A stretch of 64,000 nucleotides of DNA from Notospermus geniculatus (Eukaryota; Nemertea; Pilidiophora; Heteronemertea; Lineidae). The notes under the pieces were generated by a model that was given only the letters and a program-made list of their open reading frames with translations, was not told where the DNA came from and made no database searches. Made by a program: the position numbers and the translations under genes. Shown piece by piece: positions 55,985 to 64,000 of this stretch. The stretch is taken from positions 5,822-69,821 of the forward strand of contig NMRB01000022.1 of NCBI GenBank assembly GCA_002633025.1, read 5' to 3'. Within the stretch, counting starts at the first letter, position 1; the number at the start of each line of letters is the position of its first letter.

Positions 55985-56585
55985 TAGTCAATTATGACAT
56001 GTTAAGGCGTGTGATGGCCTCGTCACTGAATGGAAAGAAATAAAAGGCAGATCAGGTGTAACATCATCAGTTGTTCTCCGTCTCTCAGTCTTATCCTACA
56101 GTAGACGGACGGAATAAGCCGCCACTTGACTGGGGCCACACACCAGTTCAGGCTTGTCAATAGGAGCTGTCAGTCAGTCGACCAATAGATGTCACTGCAG
56201 CCCAATTCAATCCAAGCGGACTCATTCATGCTTGATTGAGCACCAATCAAAAATTGTCAATTATGACGTGTTAAGGCGTGTGATGGCCTCGTCACTGAAT
56301 GGAAAGAATGAAAAGGCAGACCAGGTGTAACATCATCAGTTGCTCTCCGTCTGTCAGGCTTCTCCTACAGTAGACGGACGAAATAAGCCGCCATTTAACT
56401 AGGGAACACACACCAGCTCAGGCTTGTCAATAGGAGTTGTCAGTCAACCAATAGGTGTCACTGCGCTCAATTCAATCCAAGCGGCCCATTCATGCTTGAC
56501 TGAGCACCAATCAAGAGAAGTTTGTTTTCTTTCGCTGGAACTTTGCTGCCATCTCTTGGCGATAAGCCGCGGCTGACTGCTCCTG
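55985..56585 (+). repeat. 270-bp direct duplication
   Basis: ATTATGACATGTTAAGGCGT at 55991 is matched by ATTATGACGTGTTAAGGCGT at 56261. Each unit continues through GGCAGA(T/C)CAGGTGTAACATC, TACAGTAGACGGACG and an fA element (56159-56250 partial; 56428-56585 fuller). The copies differ by scattered substitutions. Confidence 0.9.
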
Positions 56586-57609
56586 CTACTATGGCTGGAA
56601 CCATTTTCAAGCGTTTCCCCAACAATGCGAGGAACAAAGGGACAACAGACGAACGCTACAACGGGAAACACCGCAGCTGAGGTCCCAGACGGATCCATTC
56701 TTCATTAACGAGAGAGGGCAGCACTCTCTGACAGCGCAGGTTTTCCCGGTCACACCAGTTTCCTCCTGCTGTTCGTTTAGTCACATTTTGTCTATAGAGC
56801 TAATAATGCCGCATTTGGCGCCAACTCTCAAATCAATATTTTGAGTTTTTTATCTCTTGGATATTCCGCGATCGTTCATCACACAAAACAACTGCAGCTG
56901 TCTCGGTAGAGACCAATCGTCATCCGACAAATAAACTAATGAAAGCAACTGGCCAATCAGTGGGGAGTTAATGCAGATATATGGCCAACGGTTCGGGGTC
57001 GCTGCCATTGCCATTCCGTGCAGTTTTATGCTTTCTCTCGATATGTCAACATAACCGCACGACGCTGTATGATTGAGGAGATAGCAGTGACTCGACCAGG
57101 CATGACATTAATACTCTGTTAATCAGAAATATTCTGTTACAAAACAACAATTTTTTGGTCATGTTTGTCGTGTTTGAGCCGCATATTTGTGAATTTATGG
57201 GCTATACGTGCGACAAGTGACTCAGTCGCCATGAAACTCATTGTAAAAGGGAAGCGATGTAACAATTTTTTGCGTTCGGCTACCGGTTCAATATTTTAAC
57301 GGTCAGGACCGCCATCGTCAGTTCTGTCATACACAATCATACACAATATGATTAATGTATCCCATAAAGTATTTGTTATGCGCAGTCGGAACGAGTTTAT
57401 GTATCTCAGAGCACAAGGTCTCATTCGTCAAAACTTCGTCTGTCACCTCTGACCTGACAAAGAAAGACTGTTAGAATGCCACCGACCGAAAACAAATGTG
57501 CAGAAAAATACACCCGTGGCATGATAGATGGCGCTGCCGGCGAAGTGACCGGCACGAGGGACGACGTCATGGTGTCACACTCAGCGCCATCCTCCAACAG
57601 TGACCAATC
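56586..57609. other. unassigned sequence
   Basis: No gene assigned. An ATG frame begins at 57476 but runs into the fH repeat and has no known domain. Confidence 0.4.
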
Positions 57610-57687
57610 ACACGCGAAGGATTCTGGGATACACACGCATGCGTTTTGGGAAATCCGGAGCGTGTTCGACCCTGCTTGGAGGATGAC
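57610..57687 (-). repeat. fH dispersed repeat, copy 2
   Basis: It is the reverse complement of 9045-9122, including ACACACGCATGCGTTTTGGG. Confidence 0.85.
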
Positions 57688-57929
57688 TCAGCGCCATGGA
57701 AAATCATCATGGAGGCCAATTCTACTGCAGGCGAAAATTGATAGGCTTTTTTGTCGATTTAGGAGAGAGTAAAATGCAATCCTATCGATTTCCCTCGGAA
57801 GGTTTTTAAAGGAGCACGGTATTGGATCTCAAATGCGTTATTTGACTGCCGACGTAGAGGGAGCCATCTAGTGGCAGTAAGACGAACTACAAAATGCATC
57901 ACACAGTGTACTTAGTAAATCGGGTCAAT

Positions 57930-58226
57930 GAGGAACCTAAGTCACTGCCTCAGGTGTCACTAGCGGTTAAATCTATTGAATTGAAAGGGACATTAAGGTC
58001 CTGGGACCTTATTCACAAAGCTCCCGTAACTTTAAGGGCACGCAAATCCTTTGTCAGGCTGATAGTGAACAATAGGTTACCTGCGAATGGACAATAGTTT
58101 ACGCATTCCGTAAAGTTACGCCAGCTTCGTGAATATTAAGGTCCCAGATCAATTTCCCCCACAAAAGGCAACCATTGTATAGGACCTGATTACTGTGTGC
58201 TGCCCTCTATCACAGTTATGATCCCC
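57930..58226 (+). mobile_element. fD element, copy 2, inside fE
   Basis: TCAGGTGTCACTAGCGG, ATCAATTTCCCCCACAAAAG, GTGCTGCCCTCTATCAC and GATCCCC match 15176-15320. It is itself split by fF at 58001-58147. Confidence 0.85.
58001..58147. mobile_element. fF element, innermost insertion
   Basis: CTGGGACCTTATTCACAAAG on the left mirrors CTTCGTGAATATTAAGGTCCCAG-type sequence on the right. The inner arms CGTAACTTTA and TAAAGTTACG also pair. It is absent from the fD copy at 15176-15320. Confidence 0.85.
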
Positions 58227-58313
58227 ATTCGCCGACAATATAGTCAGTCCCTGAGTTGGAGAGTGGCACGGTGGCGCCGGCTGTCGAGAAAAAGTGGCAA
58301 TACCGTGGTCCTA

Positions 58314-58881
58314 TAAAATATTTCTGATTTTTAAAAATCTTTTCGTTTAAAAACGAAAAATCATGAACTTTGTGGACTGCTTCCTGGCAAAAAACAGCTG
58401 CATCGAAGAAGACAACGTTCACTAGGATAACATCGCTTGCAGCACCACAAGGTAAAGCTCACCCTGGATCACGAAAAAGTCATTTTACTCAGATTCCCAA
58501 ATGTGGGCGATTAGCAAGGAAATACTGAAGTCCACTGAGCATACCGACTCGAAATGACACTTTTGACAGATTTGATGTACGACACTCCCCAAATGGCCGA
58601 TGTAGCCTTGGGACAACTTCGATTCGAATCCACCATCTACATGTAGCTGACAAGTTAATTAAAAGGATGACCATTCGCTGCCAATGTCATGCATTGTTCA
58701 TTCCAGTCTGCGCTCGACCTTCCACGCTGACCAGCTGACATTCAACGGCCGTATTTTATATGAACCCAAGGTTATGTGGCCGTTTTGTGAAGTACACGTA
58801 CATGTATCGATGCAAATTTGTGATGCGTGCGTGACGCTACGACAAGTGGTCACTTGAAGTCGAATTTCAACCAAAGGAGCG
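58314..58881. other. unassigned sequence
   Basis: No gene recognised. A short hairpin TTTTCGTTTAAAAACGAAAA is at 58340-58359. Confidence 0.4.
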
Positions 58882-58964
58882 CCGGTGTAACATCTGCCAG
58901 TGTTCCCCATCTGTGAATGTTCCCCTCTTATTGTCTGACGGAATAAGCGGCGACTTGACAATAA

Positions 58965-59172
58965 GGCTGCGTATCCATAGGCTGTTCGCTTGTGCACTTT
59001 TTCCCTGTTCCGTGTTCGCTTGTGACCTTGTGACACGTCACAATGAGAATGAACACTTGATTTGCTCACTGGCCGTTCCCATAGGGCACAAGGCCAGGTC
59101 CCATTGTCCGAATGGCACAAGTCCACGGAACAAGGGAAATTCCACAAGCGAACAGCCTATGGATACGCAGCC
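58965..59172. mobile_element. inverted-repeat element with TAA duplication, inside fB
   Basis: GGCTGCGTATCCATAGGCTG is the exact complement of CAGCCTATGGATACGCAGCC at the right; arms continue TTCGCTTGTG / CACAAGCGAA. TAA flanks both ends (58962-58964 and 59173-59175), as for PIF/Harbinger elements. It is non-coding. Confidence 0.9.
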
Positions 59173-59174
59173 TA

Positions 59175-59307
59175 AAGGCCCGTTTCCACAGAAGCGGTAG
59201 CGTGAGCGTTTTTACGCTTTGCCCATTGTTTGGAAGCAGAGCGGCGGAAAATAACAAAAGATTTGACGCATCACGCAGCGTGAAACGCGTCTGTGGAAAC
59301 GAGCCTT
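59175..59307. mobile_element. inverted-repeat element with TA duplication, inside fB
   Basis: AAGGCCCGTTTCCACAGAAG-type left end mirrors TCTGTGGAAACGAGCCTT on the right. TA flanks both ends (59173-59174 and 59308-59309). It sits against the previous element, and the two share flanking bases. Confidence 0.85.
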
Positions 59308-59405
59308 TAGAGGACACACAGAGAAACATGTCGATCTATCTGCCAGCGTTTCCCAAACATAAAGGGGGACACACTCACCCACAGAAACACTGGCAGATAT
59401 TCAAC

Positions 59406-59926
59406 AGGAAAGCAACAGTTTTCCGCCTTCAATTCAGATGGCGTGACCGATTTGATTGCGTTTTTTCGCGCCGGGGTCTTCCTCACTTACAGCTACCATG
59501 CCTACCCATGAAAACTTTTCGATGTGTCACGTAGGCAACACATCACGACAACTGCAAGGAGTCGGAAGGTTTAGATAAACCGCCATCCCGTCGCCAAATG
59601 GCGCAATTCATGAACGATCGGCTAAAGGTCCGAGATTAGGCTGAGCAATGTCAACTTGCCTCGAACCACGGCATCAAGTGTCACTTTTATGTTCATGTAC
59701 ATGTATCTGTCGAGTGAAAGAATATCCCCGGGAAAATGTGTAATTTTTATGCCAAGGTTCACTTTTTCCTACGTTTACACGTTCTGCGAGTTGATGATGC
59801 ATCATCGGAAGAAAACGGTTTAATTTTATTTTGGCCACTTCTCGATAGATGGAAACGCTGCAACATTTAGTCCATGAGCCAGACAAGATATTGGTGCCAT
59901 CTCTGGGAATAAAAGGACACCTTATT
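59406..59926. other. unassigned sequence
   Basis: No gene. CCGGGGTCTTCCTCAC at 59471-59486 resembles part of the Penelope-like end at 3577-3711. Confidence 0.4.
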
Positions 59927-60300
59927 TTTAGCTCACCTGTGAGCTTTTGTCGTCATGCGGTGTCCGTCGTCGTCGTCCGTTACCAGCGCACGTTTCCTAA
60001 CCGCTGGAGCTATTGATCTGAAACTTGGTACATATATACCTCAAGGTCAGATGACCTATGACACCAAGTTTCTGTCCGATTCGATTCTTGGCTTGGCCTC
60101 CAGGTGGCCAAAACCAAAAACACAAAAAGTGCAATAACTCCTGAACTAATAACTGGATCATCTCAAAATTTTTATCATTAGTGTATCTAATTACATAACA
60201 TATGTAACGGGTTTTTGATTTAACCTACTTTTCAAGGTCACAGAGGTCAAAGTTGTACAAAAGTAACGAACTTGCCACAGTTCCCATTATTTCACTGAGT
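59927..60300 (+). repeat. AGCTCACCTGTGAGC dispersed repeat
   Basis: It begins TTTTAGCTCACCTGTGAGCT and contains GTCGTCGTCGTCCGTTACC, GAGCTATTGATCTGAAACTT and CAAGGTCA words. Sequences of this style are common repeats in marine invertebrate genomes; that is general knowledge, and no database was consulted. The right boundary is approximate. Confidence 0.6.
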
Positions 60301-60829
60301 GACTTCGTATCTTGCATAAACCTGTATTCGCGAATATTTAACGAACTCTCTTAAAATCTGAGTAGATATAGTATAATTACCATCATGGTAATTTTATAAT
60401 GTATTGAAGTTACAAAGCAATTAAAATATCCCAAATTGTTTTCTTGATGATGAAATTCGATCGAGTCATTCGTTCAATAATGGCGTGATAATTGCACCTA
60501 TAATCAATTGAAAAGGTGGGAGGGATCGATTCTGTAGCCATTACCAATCCCAAAATTGGCAGTTTTCTTTGCAACACCTGGTACATGTAGGAACCGACCC
60601 TTCTCTTTAAAGGCAAAATACACTTTTCGCATTTCCCAGCTGGACATTACAATGTATTCATATATCACTAAGAATAACTTTATTCCCCTTCAACTGCACC
60701 CCAAGCAGGACTGTTTCACTTTTCCTCCACGTAATAGTTCAATGCTTTGCTAATGATGTGAATATTCTCTCTTATGAACAAATTTTCTGAAACAACATCC
60801 AGAGGGAGAACGCATGACAGGTACTTACA

Positions 60830-60931
60830 GTACCCTTAAATATGATTTTTAAATGTGGTTTTAATTGAAGTTCTTCAGATGTACCCTTAAATATGATTTT
60901 TAAATGTGGTTCTAATTGAAGTTGTTCAGAT
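60830..60931. repeat. 51-bp perfect-like tandem doublet
   Basis: GTACCCTTAAATATGATTTT with AAATGTGGTT follows itself after 51 bp with two differences. Confidence 0.95.
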
Positions 60932-61084
60932 ATTTCTACCAGGTTTCATCTAAGCATTGTCACTTTCACGATTTTGTTGCTCCTATCAGGTGGGCTCTTG
61001 CTTTAGGAACAAACACAGCGCAGCGTGGAAGAAGTTGGGTAAGTAGAATGTTTTCATCGTTATCTATTCCAAAACTAGGGAAGC

Positions 61085-61363
61085 CGTTTGTACAGTGACA
61101 AAATATATTTTCATAAAAGAAAATACTGCTTCTTTAGTCGTTCTTGTATCAGGCTGACTGGGCCATTCTGACTCCGACTTCTTTAGGAAGTCTGGTCCTT
61201 CTAACCACCTCCTGGATTCGTGGAATTCGTCGACAGTCAATTCTCTAGACGCATCATCTGCTGGATTGACGTATTTCCACTGACTTCTCACAGTAGGCCT
61301 ACTCTCTCGAAACATGTCCACTCGGTTGGCTACGAAGGTGTGAAATCTTCTTGTGTCGTTAGC
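61085..61363 (-). pseudogene. BEL/Pao retrotransposon pol fragment (RNase H to integrase linker)
   Basis: On the minus strand the frame gives FHTFVANRVDMFRES, SQWKYVNPADDASR and RRWLEGPDFL. These phrases are typical of the stretch between RNase H and integrase in BEL/Pao elements, an LTR retrotransposon group. The integrase itself is missing, since the frame ends in unrelated residues. It is the downstream part of the element whose upstream part is at 62786-63195. The copy is dead. Confidence 0.8.
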
Positions 61364-61471
61364 TGCCTGGCTTTCACTATGGCTACGAATGTCCCGAATC
61401 GCCCCGAATCTGAAGTTGTCGAAATTCGTGGCTAATCGGGTTGAAAAATATGCCGAATGTCAAGAATGGGT
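61364..61471. repeat. 107-bp direct repeat, left copy
   Basis: TGCCTGGCTTTCACTATGGC to TCAAGAATGGG is repeated at 61904-62011 with one difference seen. It starts exactly where the BEL/Pao homology stops. Confidence 0.95.
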
Positions 61472-61582
61472 ACCCCCCCCCCCCCCCCCCCATTGAAACA
61501 CCAACTACATTGTATAATTGGCACTTGTAATTTGAGTCTTCATGGTATTGCCACTTACTGTCTCATCTTCTCCACAGCTTAC

Positions 61583-61790
61583 GTCAACTGTCGCCAACCA
61601 CCACTTGTCTCCCTGATTTCCTTGCTTTCTAAACGGTTGGTGAACCAATCTTCCTCGTTTGTTGTAACAGAGAACGTAGAGACGTCCAATTTCCCGGCCA
61701 AACATGTGGTAGTAGAATCTCAGACAACCTTCGCCATTGGTGTATATATTTCTCATCGGGAAGGACAAAATGGCTGTATCTTGCCGATAC
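61583..61790 (-). CDS. MAM-domain exon
   Basis: MAM domains are extracellular adhesion modules of about 160 residues found in receptors and proteases. On the minus strand this 208-nt exon lies between an acceptor CTCTTAG (61791-61797) and a donor GTAAGC (61577-61582). The frame reads DTAILSFPMRN, NGEGCLRFYYHMFGREIG, RLYVLCYN and FRKQGNQGDKWWLATVD. The C-L-x-F-x-Y-H-M-x-G core and G-N-Q-G-x-x-W pattern are diagnostic. It covers the middle third of a domain. The intron before it is phase 2. No neighbouring MAM exon was found. It lies between two 107-bp direct repeats, which is unusual, so it may be a host exon or a piece carried by mobile DNA. Confidence 0.75.
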
Positions 61791-61903
61791 CTAAGAGCTG
61801 CATTGATATATAAGTAATAACCATCTGAAAATGGATGAGAGTTATCTGTTTATGAGACGTGATGTGTGAAATTCATTTCATTGACCACATCATGATAGTC
61901 TAA

Positions 61904-62011
61904 TGCCTGGCTTTCACTATGGCTACGAATGTCCCGAATCGCCCCGAATCTGAAGTTGTCGAAATTCGTGGCTAATCGGGTTGAAAAATATGTCGAATGT
62001 CAAGAATGGGT
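61904..62011. repeat. 107-bp direct repeat, right copy
   Basis: It is the partner of 61364-61471, offset by 540 bp. Related ACGAATGTCCCGAATC words recur at 62173-62190. Confidence 0.95.
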
Positions 62012-62413
62012 TACGAAACAAGTACGAATTAAAAGAATCATGTAAGAATTGTAGGAATAAGGTACGACTCACTCACGAATACTCGTGTCCGATTCGTACT
62101 TGATTCGTTAATACATTCGGGGCATTCGTGCCTGTTTTCGGCATGGGTCCATTATGGCCGCTTTCACTGACGCTACGAATGTCCCGAATCAGAAATTTCT
62201 CCGGTTCGTAGATAATTCTCAAACGTTTCTTGCAGTTCTTAAATGATTCTTGGTTGATTCGTACAGTTCGTGTGAGTTCGTCCAGCTGTCACGAAAGTTT
62301 TTGTTTGTCAAAAACTTTCGTGGGACGGTCACGAATCGACCACGATCTATATGAATTTCAAATTCGTATACATGTAGATCGCGAACACTTCGTAACCCTT
62401 TCTTATCGTCCGT

Positions 62414-62784
62414 AAAGGCCGTCTCACACGAGCGTTTTATCCGGCGTTTAGGCCGTGCGCCTAGGGGCGTTTATGAAACGCCGAAATGAGCGCAGGGTTG
62501 ACGCACTGCGTGCGCCAACTCTGCGTTTCTAAACGCAGACCTCTGGGTGAACGCATTGGTTTTCAACATGTCCAAAACTTTTTCGAAAACGCAGAGGAGT
62601 GCGTCTATTGACGCAAACGCTGCGTTTAAGAACGCATGAAAACGCATGAGAACGCACGAGAACGCATGAAAACGCATGAGAACGCATAAAAACGCAGCGT
62701 TTGTAAACGCACTGCGCGTTTACAAACGCCTACTTTGCGTTAATTTATCGCATTCTCTGCGTCAAAGAGAAGAGACGCTACGTA
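62414..62784. repeat. AACGCA-rich element up to a join
   Basis: It begins AAAGGCCGTCTCACACGAGC, an end similar to the GGCC-type elements, and contains many AACGCATGAAAACGCATGAG units and CGTTTACAAACGC palindromes. It is cut by the single N at 62785. Confidence 0.6.
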
Positions 62785-62785
62785 N
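62785..62785. other. single-N assembly join
   Basis: One N separates BEL/Pao sequence (right) from repeat sequence (left). Confidence 0.9.
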
Positions 62786-63195
62786 CCGGAGGACACATTG
62801 GTTGTCAGTCCAGAAAAACGATGTAACAACTGGATAGTCTAACTCTTTGTGGATCATCATTGCTGTCTATTTTAACTACATGTACTATGAGGCGGCATTC
62901 ATCTCAAGTCGGGGAATTGTAATCTTCTTCAAGGGTGTCACTTTTGCCTTTCCTAACACCACAGAACAGCTGAATTGACCTTCTTCGTCTTCCAATCTAA
63001 CGTGATATGCTGTTCCATAGCCTTTCTCAGTAGCATCCGAGAAATGAGGCAGCTGACGGCACTGAATCTTGCCATAATCGGCAGGTTTGTGGCATCTCTT
63101 CACCTCAAAGTATTCCAAGCGTGGTAAATCTTCCACATTGTCTCCACTTCGCCAAGAGCTCAGGGCCAATTTCATCATCCCATCCTATGTTCTGT
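62786..63195 (-). pseudogene. BEL/Pao retrotransposon pol fragment (end of RT, start of RNase H)
   Basis: On the minus strand the frames give GWDDEIGPELL, then VEDLPRLEYFEVKRC, HFSDATEKGYGTAYHV, VLGKAKVTPLKKITIPRLEM and FFWTDNQCVLR, the order seen in BEL/Pao pol. The frame changes near 63137, and again after the LEM-NAA stretch near 62885, where a stop also occurs. The SDAxxxGYG motif is the family signature at this point. The element was dead long before the N join. Confidence 0.85.
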
Positions 63196-64000
63196 CACCC
63201 TGAGTATATCAAGTCTTTTCGAGCTCTGCCCTTCGTTATCGCTCTCAAAGCCCGGAGGACATCGGAAAGAATCCATGCCAGCCAGCGCAAGACAGCTTGC
63301 GCCCAATCAGAACGTCCCATCTTGGTCATTCCCAAATATGGGGGCTTTAAAAATTTCTCGATTCGCTGACAAACTCGCTGAATTTTTAAAGTTCCTGAAT
63401 TAACTTCGCGTCAAAATGATTCTCATGGATTATCTAGATAACGAGTGTACCAATGGCTTCAAAACACGAAGGTATGATCCAGTTCATGTGTTTGGGGCAG
63501 CTGTCATTCGACGACGTGCATAAATTATGGAATGAAATACAATGCTACGAGACTGGTATCCGGTAACTCGTTACACCAGATCTATGTGCAGACGTTGTTG
63601 CACTAGGCGCGATATTGGTGATTACATCAAGTGTCATTTCCCCACTGCCATTGCATGGTTTTTAGGTGAATTACCAATTGGCGAGTACACATGAGGGAAT
63701 GGCCGTCTTCCCCACCGAAACGGGGTGGATGTCCTCAGGGCATTGAGGGAGGGTACGACCGTAAATGACCTGAGATTCTCAGGATGATGTTCTGTCTGCA
63801 GAGTTCCTGTAATATAATCTTTATCCTGGCAGGATAAGAGGTGCAGTGCAGCTAATCCAAGGGGATCGTAGACTGAGCTGACGATGGAAAGTATACATCT
63901 CCTTGTAGGCGGTTTATTTTGTGCTGAGTTGTATTCTAAATCCCAAAGTGTTCGATTCTACAGCCCAGTAGGGCCTATATCCTAATGCTCTCTCAACTGG
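63196..64000. other. unassigned sequence
   Basis: No gene recognised. CTGTCGGAAAGAATCC-type frames before 63370 do not continue the BEL/Pao homology convincingly. Confidence 0.4.

Larger units (their letters stand above)
57808..58313. mobile_element. fE element, copy 2, containing fD and fF
   Basis: It has the same ends and flanking blocks as 54149-54360, but the middle carries 297 extra bases at 57930-58226. Compare CGGGTCAAT | fD | ATTCGCCGAC here with CGGGCCAATTCGCC there. Confidence 0.9.
58886..59405 (+). mobile_element. fB element, copy 6, interrupted by two elements
   Basis: TGTAACATCTGCCAGTGTTC at the left and ACACTGGCAGATATTCAACA at the right are fB ends. Inner blocks match copy 4 up to GACTTGACAATAA and from GAGGACACACAGAGAAACAT onward. 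Two other elements occupy the space between. Confidence 0.85.

Noticed and set aside
60972-61036. Possible 47-nt plus-strand exon between CCTATCAG and GTAAGT
   Set aside because: Short exons with such signals arise by chance, the peptide is not recognisable, and the neighbouring coding fragments are on the other strand.

Overview
The window is animal (metazoan) genomic DNA, not microbial. It has no long open frames and very large amounts of short palindromic mobile DNA. The only convincing coding pieces are single exons with GT/AG splice signals and fragments of eukaryotic retrotransposons. Recurrent ACATGTA and TAGGCCT words, BEL/Pao and probable Penelope-type fragments, and tRNA-headed SINEs fit a marine invertebrate such as a lophotrochozoan or invertebrate deuterostome. 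I cannot name the species from sequence alone. The window is draft assembly, with three long N gaps (12692-13379, 23502-23836, 43520-43896) and four single-N joins (11391, 27571, 34537, 62785).

Genes. The best host gene piece is on the minus strand at 45181-45722. It is the first coding exon of a metabotropic-glutamate-receptor-like class C GPCR, with a strong start context, a signal peptide, the start of the ligand-binding lobe and a GTAAGT donor. The next exons lie beyond the part I can recognise. A second clear exon at 61583-61790 (minus) encodes part of a MAM adhesion domain. A small secreted-peptide-like frame (36580-36813) and a formin-like fragment (47874-47942) are weak candidates. 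No functional RNA gene was found; tRNA-like stretches are SINE heads.

Mobile DNA. From left to right: a split SINE and a 95-bp satellite (0.7-3 kb); several copies of a 170-bp inverted-repeat family (fA); a short retroelement insertion with a 16-bp target duplication (3.6 kb); minisatellites at 7.3, 13.8, 24.4, 42.5 and 52.1 kb; GTATACGG foldbacks (fL) at 11-14, 44 and 46.8 kb; long-armed foldbacks at 29.9, 30.5, 36.1, 38.7, 41.9 and 54.4 kb; nested stacks at 35.1, 47.5, 54-58 and 58.9 kb; and a broken BEL/Pao element at 61-63.2 kb. Several elements carry TTA or TAA duplications and GGCC-type ends, as expected for PIF/Harbinger relatives, and a possible Harbinger transposase remnant lies at 23.16 kb. 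Family labels (fA, fB and so on) are mine.

Nothing in the window looks like a self-contained new gene system. The points most worth checking are a receptor exon in which the arginines that hold the glutamate side chain are replaced, a MAM exon between direct repeats inside a dead retrotransposon, and natural empty-site/filled-site pairs that date nested insertions. A 1068-bp exact duplication around 11391 is almost certainly an assembly error.
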